Under the pieces are notes generated by a model. That model was given only the letters and a program-made list of their open reading frames with translations. It was not told where the DNA came from and searched no databases. The position numbers and the translations under genes were made by a program. 64,000 nt of DNA, taken from contig SVIT01000001.1 of assembly GCA_015069365.1 (NCBI GenBank), positions 1 to 64,000 of the forward strand, in the 5' to 3' direction. The DNA comes from Clostridiales bacterium (GTDB lineage: Bacteria > Bacillota > Clostridia > Christensenellales > Borkfalkiaceae). Positions 32,139 to 42,280 of this stretch are shown piece after piece (within the stretch, counting starts at the first letter, position 1; the number at the start of each line of letters is the position of its first letter).

Positions 32139-35100
32139 TTAGTTGTCTTTTACCGTAAGAGCGAAAGAAGCGATTCTTACTTGTTGAGTGCCTGCAACGT
32201 CCAATTTCAAATAGGTATAAGCCGTACCTTCGGGCATCTCTACAGTATAATCCGTGTAGGTAGTAGAAGTGATTGCGACTTCTTCAATAAGCGTCCAAGT
32301 TTCACCGTCCGTAGAGCCGTAAACGTTAAGCGTATCAACCTTATTCCCTGCATTTAAAGCAAGTGTCTTAATCACTTTTGCAGATTTAATAATTGCGAAA
32401 CCGTCATGAGTGGAGCTGGAGTACAAGCGTAATTGGGTAGTAAAGTGGGATTCCGTCGTGGTAACGGTCGTATTGTTATCGAGAACATGTTCTTCGTTAG
32501 CAGCATATTGCGTACCTGCGGCATAATCAGCAAATGTATAAGACAATACGCTTTCGCCTGCTACGGGAGCGGCTGAAACAGCAACGGTAAGCGTAACAGT
32601 TTTGGTAACTTCGCCAAGCGTAAGGGCAGCCGTAAGGGTTACGTTAACAGCTTCTGCGGGAAGCGTGAAGGTAATCTTGTCACCGCTGACAACGGCGCAT
32701 GCGTTGTCAGATGCCCAAGAGATAGCTACGTCGCTATACGTTTTACCTGCGGTAAGAACAGTGATCTCGGTATTTGCCGTAACAGATGCCGTTGCTTTTA
32801 CGTTGAAAGATTCTGCTGCCACTTTATAAACATCGGCAAGAGTGTCAGGGGTGCTGTAAGAGATAAGATCAGCATTCTGCATTTGAGGAGCCATCTTATA
32901 GTTACCGACAACACCAAGAAGTTTTACCTGATCGCCAACAACGGGCTTTTCGGTAGCTTCGCCGTATTTTACGCCGTCAACATATACACCGTAAACGTAG
33001 AAGGTATTGCCTTCTGCGTCAGCAATCGTCATGTTGCCGTATGTGGTGTTTGCAACGTTAACAATTGTACCGTATACGTAATATTTTTCAGTCGTATAAT
33101 TGGAAGAACTCTGTGCAGTCCCTAAAGCGTTAGCTTCGGGAAGAGAAAGAACTGTTGTAGCGGTTACCGTAAAGGTATAGTTCATAAGTTCGAATGTTTC
33201 GGGGATAGCTTCTGCCCAAGCGTATTCAACGGTATCCGTATTTGCAGGCAAATTGTCTGCAAGAACATAAGCAAGGTCGGTAACAGCAATTTCGATACCG
33301 TTAGCGAAGTCGTATTCAACGCCGAACGTCGACTCCGTGGTCGTACCGTCAAGGTTGGTGATGGTTATGGTGTAAGGGATAACTTCCCAAACAGCGTTCA
33401 ACGCCAAGTCAGCTTCGGGCATGGTTTCAGGAGCCGCAGTTTGGATTTCGTTGCCTTCGTCGTCATACGTGAAGGAGAACCAACCAAGGAAGGTTTTACC
33501 TTCTGCGGTAAGGTCGGGAAGGTTAAGCGTTGCGCCTGCAACAACTTCGCTCGTTTCATAGGTGCCACCCAATCTAGGATTGCCGTTCATCAACGTCAAG
33601 TTGTAATAGACTGCGTTAGCAACGACAGAGAATTCATAATTCGTAAGTTCAAACGTATCAGGAACAGAAGTAGACCATTCGTAGTTCATTGTATCCGTAT
33701 CTGCAGGGAGATATTCCGTAAGAACGTAAGCAAGGTCACTAACAGTAAGTTCGATACCGTTAGTAAAGTCATATTCAACGCCGAATTTCAATGTTGTAGT
33801 TGTACCGTCAATCCCATTGATGGTCAAGGTGTAAGGGATGATTTCCCAAACAGCGTTCAACGCCAAGTCAGATTCGGGCATGGTTGCAGGAGCTGCAGTT
33901 TTGATTTCGTTGCCTTCTTCGTCATAAGAGAAGGAGAACCAACCAAGGAAGTTTTTACCTTCTGCGGTAAGGGTAGGAAGGTTAAGAGCCGAACCTACGA
34001 TAACGGTGCTTTCTTCATAAGTACCACCCAATCTAGGATTGCCGTTCATCATAACCAAAGTGTAGGTAGCTTGGATTTCAAGAGGGAATTGGGAAACCCC
34101 CGTGTTTTCAGCGTTGATATAGCTGGTCTTGGAAGCACTTACCGTATCGAAGGTGCTGTATGTACCAAGATAGTAATCGGTACCGCTGATGTTGGTGTAC
34201 CAGCAGTTGGTTTCTGCGTTATAATCGTAAGCGCAATCGGTTTCTGCTGCGTAGTTAACGGAAACTTTGTTACTATCGTTGAAGTAAACGTTGATGTATT
34301 GTTTAACATCGTCTACGACGGTGTAGAACTTGTAGCTGCCGTTAACCTTTTCTGCGTAAATTTTAATAGCTGCCGCTAAGTCTTCGGTCATCGTAAGGTA
34401 TCTACCGCTTACGCCGCCGTCAAGGTAAAGAACTTTATCGTTCGTTACCTGAACAAGGGAGAATACATGAGCAACCGTTTCATCAAGATTGGGGTTAGCT
34501 ACAATCGTGAAAGTATAATTCTGCAATTCAAACGTTTCAGGGATTTCTTCTGCATAAGAATAGATGTAGTTAGCGTCATCTGCAGGCAATTCCATTTCAA
34601 TAGCCCAACCGATACTTGCGATAGCGATGATAATATCAGCTTCGTTTTCAGCGTAAACGTCTTCAACGCCAAACTTTAAGGTCTTATAAACAGAACCGTC
34701 TGCATTGTTAATAGTTACGGTGTAGGGGATAACTTCCCAAACAGCTTTCAAAGTCAAGCCGTCTTCGGGCATGGTTGCAGGAGCCGCGGTCTTGATTTCG
34801 TTGCCTTCTTCGTCATAAGAGAAGGAGAACCAACCAAGGAAGTTCTTACCAGTTTCCGAAAGAGTGTCGAGTTCAAGAGCCGCACCGTATGCAACTTTAG
34901 ATTCCGTTATAGCACCGGGCATCATAGGATGGCCATTGATCAACGTTAAGGTAACGTATTTAACGACCGTGAACGTATAGTTCTGAAGTTCAAACGTTTC
35001 AGGGATAGGTTCTTTCCATTCATAATCAGCAAAATCCGTGTCTGCAGGCAATTTTTCACTAACAACACCAGCGATAAAATCTTTAGAGATAATCAAATCA

Positions 35101-38100
35101 GCTTCGTTGTCAGCATAAACGTCTTCAACACCGAATTTCAACGTGGTGGTCGTACCGTCAACGTTATTGATGGTTACGGTGTAGGGGATAACTTCCCAAA
35201 CAGCTCTCAAAGTCAAGTCTGCTTCGGGCATGGTTGCAGGAGCCGCGGTCTTGATTTCGTTGCCTTCTTCGTCATAAGAGAAGGAGAACCAACCAAGGAA
35301 GTTCTTACCAGCTTCCGAAAGAGTCTTGAGGTTAATATCCGTGCCTGCAACAACTTGAGATTCTGTTAAAGCACCAGGCATCATAGGATTGCCATTGATC
35401 AACGTCAAGTTGTAGTAAATTGCATTGGAAACGATCGTGAACGTATAGTTCTGAAGTTCAAACGTTTCAGGAATAGACATAGACCATTCGTAGTCCATTG
35501 CTTCCGTGTCTGCGGGAAGGTTGTCTGCAAGAACATAAGCAAGGTCGTTAACAGAAATGTCAATACCGTTCGCAAAGTCATATTCAACACCGAACTTGAA
35601 TACTTTGTCTTCTGCGCCTTCTTGTTTAATCGTCAAGGTGTAAGGGGTAACAGTCCAGCTTGCATACACTGCAAAATCTTCTGCAGGGACAATGGTAGGA
35701 GCTGCGTTGCCTTCAGCGTCAATCCAAGCTTTGAATACTTTACCAGTAGCGGTAGGAGTAGTAAGTTCAATAGCAGAACCTTCTATAACTTCAGAGGTCG
35801 TAACGGCATTGGGATCCAATCTGGGGTTGCCATTGATAACCGACATGGTAACCTTCTTCAAAAGAGTGAAGGTGTATTCCTTAAGTTCAAACGTTTCGGG
35901 GAGTGTCTCTTTAAGGACATAGCCTTCGGGAAGCTCAAGATTTTCGAAAGCCCAAGCCATACCGCTTGCAGCGATGATAACGTCTGCTTCGTTTTCAGAG
36001 TAAACGTCTTCAACACCCATCTTAAGGGTCTTATAGGTTGTACCGTTATTATATTTGACGGTTACGTTGTAAGGGATAACTTCCCAGTTTGCATACAAAG
36101 CGAGGTCTGCTTCGGGCATAACTGCAGGAGCTGCATTGCCTTCGCCGTCAATCCAACCAAGGAACTTTTTGCCAGTAGCGGTAAGGTTGGTAGGAAGTTC
36201 AAGAGTTGTGCCGGGAACAACTTCAGAGGTCGTAACTGCGTTAGGATCTAATCTGGGGTTGCCGTTAATCGTCGTCAAAACGTACTTAGTGGTAGTATCT
36301 TCTTCAACGAATACTTCAACAGAGTTCCAGTACTGCGTATAAGTATTAGCATGCGTAATCTTGAAGAAGGTGTAACCGGTTTCAACTTCGATCGTCAAAG
36401 TACCGGAGGAAGCGCTGGTTTCAACTTCGACAGTCTTATCATTGCATTCTGCCGTCTTACCGAACGATACGGTGTATTTGTTACCGTCGTAGGTAGATTT
36501 TTCAGGGTTATGCGTCAACACGATCTTTCTGATGCTGGAAGCATACGCGGTGGTGTTCCAAAGGGAACCGCTAACGCCATTCTTCGTTCTGAAACGAATC
36601 AAACCGTCGGAATAGTTACCGATCTGAATGAAACCGTAACCGATACCGTCAACGGTTGCGCTGCCTTCTTCGGAAGCGTACTTTTCGCTTTCAACACCCA
36701 AATCACCAGCCGTCAACTTAGCAGCAGATTGAAGTTTTAAATCGGGATCTGCAGGAGTATCGGGAGTGTCAGGAACTTCGGGAGCAGCCGTGAATTCTTT
36801 AATGCAAGCGTTCTTCAACTGTACTTTGCCGTTATAGGTAGCAAGGATACTGTAAAGTTTAACCGTGGAACCAACGCCGGGTTTAGAATCCATCTCGCCG
36901 TATTTGATGGAACCGTCTTCGTTGTACAAGCCGTAAACGTAGAGTTCGTTGCCTTCTGCGTCTTCGATATATACGTTGCCGAAAGTCGTGTTAACAACGC
37001 TCTTAACGGTACCTTCTACGTAATATTTTTCAGTGGTGTCACCTTGTACGGTCAACGCGAGGATTTCTTTAATCGTCAACGTGGAACCGTCTGCGGGCAT
37101 AACTGCTTTCGGCGTAACCGTAAAGGTCTTTACGACTTCTTTGCTTTCTTCGCCAACCTTAAGGGTTGCCGTCAAGGTAACCGTGGATTGTGCAGAACCT
37201 GCGGTAAGGGTAAGTACGTTACCTTCAAGCGTTGCGCCTTCGCCGGATACGGTGTAGGTGATTGCAACGTCGGGATACGTCGTACCCATTGCAGGAAGTT
37301 CTACCGTTGCGGAACCGATATAATCAGCGGAAACCTGAATTTCTTTTTCGGTCTGCTTAAGCTTGTCAGCAGCTGGAACAGAGTTTCTGTCAACAAGACC
37401 GATGAGGTGACCTACGTTGCTACCTGCGCTGCTTGCGTTGCTGATTGCGGAAGCGCTGATCGTCGTGTAGTTATTGTAGTTACCGAGATAGAATTCGGTA
37501 TTAGCGTCGTTTTTATCAATGATCGTCGTAGTGATCGTACCGAGTTCTGCATTCCAAACGAATACGGAAACGGGATCTGCAGCGTAGACAATATTGTCGT
37601 GTGCGCCGTCAGCACTTACCTTAACACCGATATACTGCTTAACGCCCGTTTCATCGGTGAAGTAGGGGTAGAATTCCGTCGTGCTGTCAGCCTTGTATTC
37701 TACGTAGATGTCGGTTGCTGCTTCAACGTCTTCCGTCGTCTTGAAGTAGAAGCCGTCCATCGAACCTGCAAAATAGAGATCTAACTGCTTTGTGGACTGA
37801 TAAACGTGATACTTGTACGCAGTACCTGCAACGGGAGCGGACGTGATGGGCGCAGAAACCATTGCAGAAGCCGCTTTTACAACACGTTCAAGATCCGTCT
37901 TCGCGCTGTTACCATATTCGTCGGAAAGCGTAGCCGTAAGAACGTATGTAAGGTCTGCGGTCAACAATTCGTCAACGTTTACTTTCGTTACGGTGTCGCC
38001 TTTTTCAAGAACAACGCCACTGGTAACGTCAACAGACCAAGCTACAGTATAGGTATAACCCATATACTGGAAGGTGTTGGGAACTTCATAGTCCGCACGA

Positions 38101-38327
38101 ACAGCAGTATCTTTCTCTACGTAGAGATCATAGAGGTAGCCTGCTGCGCCTTTAACGTCTGTTTCAACTTTATCTTTCAATCCAAGCTTATCCAAGATAG
38201 GATCGAAAATGCCGGTCGCTTTATCCTTGATAGAGCCAAACGTGCCCGTTACGGAGTCCATCGAACAGCCAGTGAAACAACCGAGACACAAGAGTGTGGC
38301 GAGAACGCCTGTCAATTGTTTTTTCAT
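32139..38327 (-). CDS. Giant InlB-repeat lipoprotein with OB-fold-like domains
   Basis: A 2062-residue lipoprotein (lipobox CFTGC, Cys21) and the last gene of the leftward operon. Visible parts: an N-terminal region with a tandem Ig-like segment; a Tyr-rich domain near 170-330 that recurs near 1300-1430; an OB-fold-like domain at about 415-515 (YYVEGTVKSVVNTTFGNVYI); six InlB/Listeria-Bacteroides B-repeat units at about 680-1715 (each NGNPRL or NGNPMM, then GKNFLGW, MPEADL, YTVTI and PETFELQNYTF); a second OB-like domain at about 1720-1820; and a C-terminal discoidin-like beta domain with NVYGSTDGETWT. OB-like domains of this type also occur in the nuclease encoded just upstream and in the 5'-nucleotidase. 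A role in holding nucleic acid or glycans at the surface is inference. AGGAGA sets the start. Confidence 0.85.
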   Translation of the reverse strand: MKKQLTGVLATLLCLGCFTGCSMDSVTGTFGSIKDKATGIFDPILDKLGLKDKVETDVKGAAGYLYDLYVEKDTAVRADYEVPNTFQYMGYTYTVAWSVDVTSGVVLEKGDTVTKVNVDELLTADLTYVLTATLSDEYGNSAKTDLERVVKAASAMVSAPITSAPVAGTAYKYHVYQSTKQLDLYFAGSMDGFYFKTTEDVEAATDIYVEYKADSTTEFYPYFTDETGVKQYIGVKVSADGAHDNIVYAADPVSVFVWNAELGTITTTIIDKNDANTEFYLGNYNNYTTISASAISNASSAGSNVGHLIGLVDRNSVPAADKLKQTEKEIQVSADYIGSATVELPAMGTTYPDVAITYTVSGEGATLEGNVLTLTAGSAQSTVTLTATLKVGEESKEVVKTFTVTPKAVMPADGSTLTIKEILALTVQGDTTEKYYVEGTVKSVVNTTFGNVYIEDAEGNELYVYGLYNEDGSIKYGEMDSKPGVGSTVKLYSILATYNGKVQLKNACIKEFTAAPEVPDTPDTPADPDLKLQSAAKLTAGDLGVESEKYASEEGSATVDGIGYGFIQIGNYSDGLIRFRTKNGVSGSLWNTTAYASSIRKIVLTHNPEKSTYDGNKYTVSFGKTAECNDKTVEVETSASSGTLTIEVETGYTFFKITHANTYTQYWNSVEVFVEEDTTTKYVLTTINGNPRLDPNAVTTSEVVPGTTLELPTNLTATGKKFLGWIDGEGNAAPAVMPEADLALYANWEVIPYNVTVKYNNGTTYKTLKMGVEDVYSENEADVIIAASGMAWAFENLELPEGYVLKETLPETFELKEYTFTLLKKVTMSVINGNPRLDPNAVTTSEVIEGSAIELTTPTATGKVFKAWIDAEGNAAPTIVPAEDFAVYASWTVTPYTLTIKQEGAEDKVFKFGVEYDFANGIDISVNDLAYVLADNLPADTEAMDYEWSMSIPETFELQNYTFTIVSNAIYYNLTLINGNPMMPGALTESQVVAGTDINLKTLSEAGKNFLGWFSFSYDEEGNEIKTAAPATMPEADLTLRAVWEVIPYTVTINNVDGTTTTLKFGVEDVYADNEADLIISKDFIAGVVSEKLPADTDFADYEWKEPIPETFELQNYTFTVVKYVTLTLINGHPMMPGAITESKVAYGAALELDTLSETGKNFLGWFSFSYDEEGNEIKTAAPATMPEDGLTLKAVWEVIPYTVTINNADGSVYKTLKFGVEDVYAENEADIIIAIASIGWAIEMELPADDANYIYSYAEEIPETFELQNYTFTIVANPNLDETVAHVFSLVQVTNDKVLYLDGGVSGRYLTMTEDLAAAIKIYAEKVNGSYKFYTVVDDVKQYINVYFNDSNKVSVNYAAETDCAYDYNAETNCWYTNISGTDYYLGTYSTFDTVSASKTSYINAENTGVSQFPLEIQATYTLVMMNGNPRLGGTYEESTVIVGSALNLPTLTAEGKNFLGWFSFSYDEEGNEIKTAAPATMPESDLALNAVWEIIPYTLTINGIDGTTTTLKFGVEYDFTNGIELTVSDLAYVLTEYLPADTDTMNYEWSTSVPDTFELTNYEFSVVANAVYYNLTLMNGNPRLGGTYETSEVVAGATLNLPDLTAEGKTFLGWFSFTYDDEGNEIQTAAPETMPEADLALNAVWEVIPYTITITNLDGTTTESTFGVEYDFANGIEIAVTDLAYVLADNLPANTDTVEYAWAEAIPETFELMNYTFTVTATTVLSLPEANALGTAQSSSNYTTEKYYVYGTIVNVANTTYGNMTIADAEGNTFYVYGVYVDGVKYGEATEKPVVGDQVKLLGVVGNYKMAPQMQNADLISYSTPDTLADVYKVAAESFNVKATASVTANTEITVLTAGKTYSDVAISWASDNACAVVSGDKITFTLPAEAVNVTLTAALTLGEVTKTVTLTVAVSAAPVAGESVLSYTFADYAAGTQYAANEEHVLDNNTTVTTTESHFTTQLRLYSSSTHDGFAIIKSAKVIKTLALNAGNKVDTLNVYGSTDGETWTLIEEVAITSTTYTDYTVEMPEGTAYTYLKLDVAGTQQVRIASFALTVKDN
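33170..36290 (-). repeat. Tandem B-repeat array within the giant lipoprotein gene
   Basis: Six coding units, mostly about 390-420 bases apart, with one pair separated by the extra Tyr-rich domain. Blocks encoding GKNFLGWFSFSYDEEGNEIK are almost identical in DNA near 33900-33960, 34790-34850 and 35250-35310, which indicates recent duplication or gene conversion. Confidence 0.8.
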
Positions 38328-38367
38328 AAAGATATCTCCTTTATTTAATATTTTTTTGTTTTTTATG

Positions 38368-39717
38368 TTAGTTTGCTTCAACGAAAACGATATCGCTCAA
38401 TTCGAAAATTTCGACCTGATATTGATTGTTGAAGAATTCTACAAGACCTGTAAGATTAATCGTCTTGTTGAGGAAATAATCACCTGTGATAAGATTATTA
38501 TTTTCGTCGTATAATTTCGGGGTACGTACGCTGATCGTTTCATTGCCGCTCTTACAAGTAAGGGTCAATGCACCGTCGTTGTTGCCGCCCGTTGCCGTTG
38601 TGTGAACTTTCGTAACAGTGAGATTGTTCATAGAGATAGAGGTCTGCAACGCAAGGTATGCATAATCGTATTCTTTCGTTTCGCCGCCGTCAGCCGTTTC
38701 TACGTCGATTTCTACCTTGCTGTTAAAGGTCTCGGGAGTAGTGAGTACGTTGGATACTTCACAGCCCGTTTCAAGGAGCTGAATATTGTTGGGGTTAGAC
38801 GTATTGAATAAATCGTAATAAAGATCACATACTTGCCAAGACGTACCGTACTGGGATTCGTATCTAGATACTTTACCTACGATACGCACGCGGTTGCCTA
38901 CCTCCAACAAATCTTCCCCGTCCGTAGAAAGGGTAAATCCGTAATAGATATAGATACCATAGTATCTGTCTTCTACCTCATTATAATCTTCTACGTAAAC
39001 GCCGTTGTTGCTGTACTGGGTAACCGTACCGTTGAACGCTACGCGTTTGCCTTCGTAATCTTCAATATTCAAACGAAGGTGCTTAAGGTCCATTTCAATC
39101 GCTGCGCCGTCATAGAAATCGGGGTCTTTTGCGTCGCCGAAAACGTGTAACTGCAACAAACCTGCATTGTTGATCGCTGCCGTACAAACAGTGCCGTAAC
39201 GGGTATCGCCCGCTTTAGAACCGACTGCAAGACCGTTTTGCAATAATTCGAGATTCAAATTACGATAGGTGGAAGAACCTTCGGTTTTGTACCAAATCCA
39301 TACGAGGTATCTTTCGCCCGTGGAGTCTTTTTCCCAAGTAGCGCCGTCCGTTTCTAATATAATTGAAGTCGCGGAGAGCAATTTTTCCTTGGTAAAGGTA
39401 GCTGCTTTTTTACCCCAAGGTTCAATCTTACCCGTAGATTCGGGGGTGTTGCAGGCGAGGTATCTCGCCTTTAACACACCGTTTGCATCAATACTGGTAG
39501 GAACGTTAAAGTGGGTCGTGTCGCCGTCGATATAGTTTTTAACGGTAACTTCTTGCTTGTTGGTTTCGCTGTTCATATCCAACGTCAGCTGAGCCGCGTA
39601 GTCGATAAATTCAGCTTTTTCTTTACCGCCGATTAAACCGCTCAAAGCTTCGCAACCAGTCAAACAACCCAAAATAATACCAAGGAGCAATAGTAAAGAT
39701 AAAAATTTCTTTTTCAT
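38368..39717 (-). CDS. Staphylococcal-nuclease-like lipoprotein with OB-fold-like domains
   Basis: A 449-residue lipoprotein (lipobox CLTGC, Cys22). Residues about 55-175 form a thermonuclease (SNase) domain: VKNYIDGDTTHF supplies the calcium-binding Asp residues, Arg85 and Glu93 are in ARYLACNTPEST, and Arg136 is in TGERYLVWIW, matching the catalytic Arg-Glu-Arg of staphylococcal nuclease. The rest appears to be two or three OB-fold-like modules (RVAFNGTVTQYSNNGVYVEDY, NRVRIVGKVSRYESQYGTSWQV, KTINLTGLVEFFNNQYQVEI). It should cut extracellular DNA or RNA at the membrane surface. The gene lies between an ABC-importer gene and the giant lipoprotein, with no terminator visible between them. Confidence 0.88.
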   Translation of the reverse strand: MKKKFLSLLLLLGIILGCLTGCEALSGLIGGKEKAEFIDYAAQLTLDMNSETNKQEVTVKNYIDGDTTHFNVPTSIDANGVLKARYLACNTPESTGKIEPWGKKAATFTKEKLLSATSIILETDGATWEKDSTGERYLVWIWYKTEGSSTYRNLNLELLQNGLAVGSKAGDTRYGTVCTAAINNAGLLQLHVFGDAKDPDFYDGAAIEMDLKHLRLNIEDYEGKRVAFNGTVTQYSNNGVYVEDYNEVEDRYYGIYIYYGFTLSTDGEDLLEVGNRVRIVGKVSRYESQYGTSWQVCDLYYDLFNTSNPNNIQLLETGCEVSNVLTTPETFNSKVEIDVETADGGETKEYDYAYLALQTSISMNNLTVTKVHTTATGGNNDGALTLTCKSGNETISVRTPKLYDENNNLITGDYFLNKTINLTGLVEFFNNQYQVEIFELSDIVFVEAN

Positions 39718-39759
39718 ATTGTTAAACCTTTTTGTGCGTGTAATACACTATAATGATAA

Positions 39760-41229
39760 TTATTTGTCGTAACGCTTGGACAATGCGGAAACGGATTTTG
39801 CAAATTCGCTTTCGATAAACTGTGCAACCGTCTGACCACCAGTAGGATCTTTGGAGAAGCAGGTTTGGATAAGAAGACCTACTTCGTCACGAGCCGCGGA
39901 AGAACCGTGGAATGCGGGGGATACGTAGTAGTAATCTCTCATTTCCATCGTCTTCTTAATAACGGTAGCTTGCAAACGAGCGTTGCCGTCAGCCTTTGCG
40001 ATTTGTTTTGCGTAGGTTTCGTTATTCATAATCGATTGAACTGCGGAGCAATAACCGTTGTTTAAGGACATTGCGCCCTGGAGTTGAATATCCGTCGTCA
40101 AGAATTTAGCAAACAACCAAGCTGCCGCCATTTCCTGTTCGTTTGATTTTTTGAACAAACATACGGAAGGACCCTGGGAAATTACTTTCGGGTCTTCGGG
40201 GTTGGACTGAGGGATCATTGCAATGCCTACTTCAAACGGATAGGTGCCGTCATTGTTTTTAGTAGGGCATTGATAACCTGCGCCTGCGGAAGAACCGATG
40301 GACATATAGGTGTGAAGTTTCTTAGGATCGGTTTCCTTGAAGAGGTTAGAGGTATAGGTACCGCCGTTCAATTCTTCCGTCGTTACCCAGTCGTTTTGAT
40401 ACCAACCTCTGAATCTTTCAACAAACGCGCGGTTTTCAGCGGTGTTGAAGAGGAAGTGGCTGTCACCCTCGATTGCCGTATAGGGAGTGCCGAGCTGTTC
40501 GGTCATCGTGATGAACCAGTTTGCTTCGGAGTCATAACCCAAAGGAATACACTTGTTACCTTTTGCAGCTTCTGCGGTAGCAATCGTTCCAAGCAACGTT
40601 TCCATGTCGTCCCAAGTGGTAGGAACTTGGTAGTTGTTTTTTTCGAAATACGTCTTGTTGTAGTACAAAACTTCCGTGGATTTCAATACGGGAAGGGTGT
40701 ACATTTTGTCGTCGCCGTAAACTTTACCTTCGTTGTAGTAAGCGGGAACGAAATCGTTGATTTGTTCCTGTGTGAAACCAACTTCCGTATTATTGATAAA
40801 ATCGTCGAGAGTAAGCACTGCTTTCGACTTGTTGTAAAGAGCAACGTGGTCGGGGTAGCAGTATGCAAGGCTGGGCGCGGTACCATTACCAGACATTTCC
40901 GTCGTGATTTGGTCGCGAACGCCGGGATAGTCGCCGTAGGAGTTGTGAACAACCTTGATGTTAGGATACAATTCGTTAAATCTTACGATATGGTTGTCAA
41001 GAATCGTTCTCAACGCTTCGCCCATCGTGTGGTAGAAAGAGATGGTTACTTCACTGCCGTCGTATGCAACGCTGTTAACGCTGCCGGTAACGACTTTGGT
41101 GTTGGTGTAATCATCATTATTGCCGCCGCCAGCACCGGGCAAGAAACTACAAGAAGACATCGCCATAACGTTACCTGCAATCAACGCCGTCGTGGTGATA
41201 GAGAGTAAAAGTTTGCTGATTTTTTTCAT
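39760..41229 (-). CDS. CUT1-family ABC transporter, substrate-binding lipoprotein
   Basis: A 489-residue solute-binding lipoprotein (lipobox MSSC, Cys27) of the SBP_bac_1 family. ISFYHTMGEALRTILDNHIVRFNELYP is closest in style to UgpB-like proteins, which bind glycerol 3-phosphate, glycerophosphodiesters or sugars. Later segments include LPVLKSTEVLYYNKTYFEKN and AAAWLFAKFLTT. The substrate is not certain. Being encoded between a nuclease and a nucleoside-catabolism operon, a nucleoside, nucleotide or pentose is a reasonable alternative to a sugar. It is the fifth gene of the leftward operon. Confidence 0.88.
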   Translation of the reverse strand: MKKISKLLLSITTTALIAGNVMAMSSCSFLPGAGGGNNDDYTNTKVVTGSVNSVAYDGSEVTISFYHTMGEALRTILDNHIVRFNELYPNIKVVHNSYGDYPGVRDQITTEMSGNGTAPSLAYCYPDHVALYNKSKAVLTLDDFINNTEVGFTQEQINDFVPAYYNEGKVYGDDKMYTLPVLKSTEVLYYNKTYFEKNNYQVPTTWDDMETLLGTIATAEAAKGNKCIPLGYDSEANWFITMTEQLGTPYTAIEGDSHFLFNTAENRAFVERFRGWYQNDWVTTEELNGGTYTSNLFKETDPKKLHTYMSIGSSAGAGYQCPTKNNDGTYPFEVGIAMIPQSNPEDPKVISQGPSVCLFKKSNEQEMAAAWLFAKFLTTDIQLQGAMSLNNGYCSAVQSIMNNETYAKQIAKADGNARLQATVIKKTMEMRDYYYVSPAFHGSSAARDEVGLLIQTCFSKDPTGGQTVAQFIESEFAKSVSALSKRYDK

Positions 41230-41291
41230 AACATTACTTCCTTTATATTGTTTTTATTTTTATATTGACTGAACTGTAATAGCGGTGCAGA

Positions 41292-42269
41292 TTAACCCTT
41301 AATACCGCTTCTAGAAACGCCTTTCATAATATATTTTCTAAGGAAAATGAAGACCATGAAGAGAGGAGTAGATACCATGGTTACCGCCGCCATTTGAACG
41401 GGGAAGTCCGTTTGACCGCCGTCGGGCGCCTTGAACGAGTCGCGCAAACCGATAGTGATAAGATATAGATCTTTGTTTTTCGTAACCAACTTAGGCCACA
41501 TATAGGTATTCCATGCGCCCATCATCTTGAGGATCGTAATCGAGATCAAGGTGGGTAGAGCAAGGGGAATCATAACCTTCCAAAGATATTTAAGATCGGT
41601 CGTACCGTCTACTTTTGCAGCCAAATACAGTTCGTTGGGAATCTGCATAAAGTTCTGTTTTAACAGGTAAATGTAGAAGACACTAACGAGGAAGGGAACG
41701 ATCAAAACGGTATAGGTATTCAACCAACCGAATTCGCTGACAGTTTGATAGTTGGTGATCGTGAATAATTCCCCAGGAATCATCATGGTTGCAAGCAAGA
41801 GTGCAAACAACGTGTTCTTGCCTTTGAATTCAAGTCGCGCGAACGCGAATGCCGAAAGCACGGTGATGATAAGAGAGAGGAAAGTGGATACCAAGCCAAC
41901 GTAAACGGTATTCACAAACAGCGTCCCGAGGTTTGCTGCGTTAAACGCTTCGGCATAGTTATGCCAGTCGAAGGTACGTGGAAGCAACGTAGGGGTAGCC
42001 AAATTATATTCATCCAGCGTTTTTACAGACGAAATCAACATCCAGTAGAAAGGGAACAAAATAATGAACGCCATAATACCGAGGAACGCATACAGACCAA
42101 CTTGAACAAGGATTTTCATTACCGCTTGTTTGTTGGATACGTTCTTTATATTTTGTTCATGCATGACGCCTTCTACAAGAGCCGACGTTTGGTTTTCAGA
42201 AGGTTCTACGGTTTCTTCAACGGTGATTTCTTCTTCGGAAACAACTTCTTCATTGATAGAATCAGACAT
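41292..42269 (-). CDS. CUT1-family ABC transporter, permease (MalG/UgpE-like)
   Basis: A 325-residue permease with six predicted helices. The EAA loop is AAKVDGTTDLKYLWKVMIPLALPTL and the usual MalG-like ending is present (RKYIMKGVSRSGIKG). An acidic N-terminal tail of about 45 residues (EEVVSEEEITVEETVEPSE) is longer than normal and might interact with partner proteins. It lies 62 bases before the binding-protein gene and 11 after the other permease gene. Confidence 0.92.
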   Translation of the reverse strand: MSDSINEEVVSEEEITVEETVEPSENQTSALVEGVMHEQNIKNVSNKQAVMKILVQVGLYAFLGIMAFIILFPFYWMLISSVKTLDEYNLATPTLLPRTFDWHNYAEAFNAANLGTLFVNTVYVGLVSTFLSLIITVLSAFAFARLEFKGKNTLFALLLATMMIPGELFTITNYQTVSEFGWLNTYTVLIVPFLVSVFYIYLLKQNFMQIPNELYLAAKVDGTTDLKYLWKVMIPLALPTLISITILKMMGAWNTYMWPKLVTKNKDLYLITIGLRDSFKAPDGGQTDFPVQMAAVTMVSTPLFMVFIFLRKYIMKGVSRSGIKG

Positions 42270-42280
42270 CGCGCACCTCC

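Noticed and set aside
33441-38348. Several plus-strand frames of 180-312 residues across the giant lipoprotein gene
   Set aside because: They repeat with the B-repeat period and are shadows of the real minus-strand gene.
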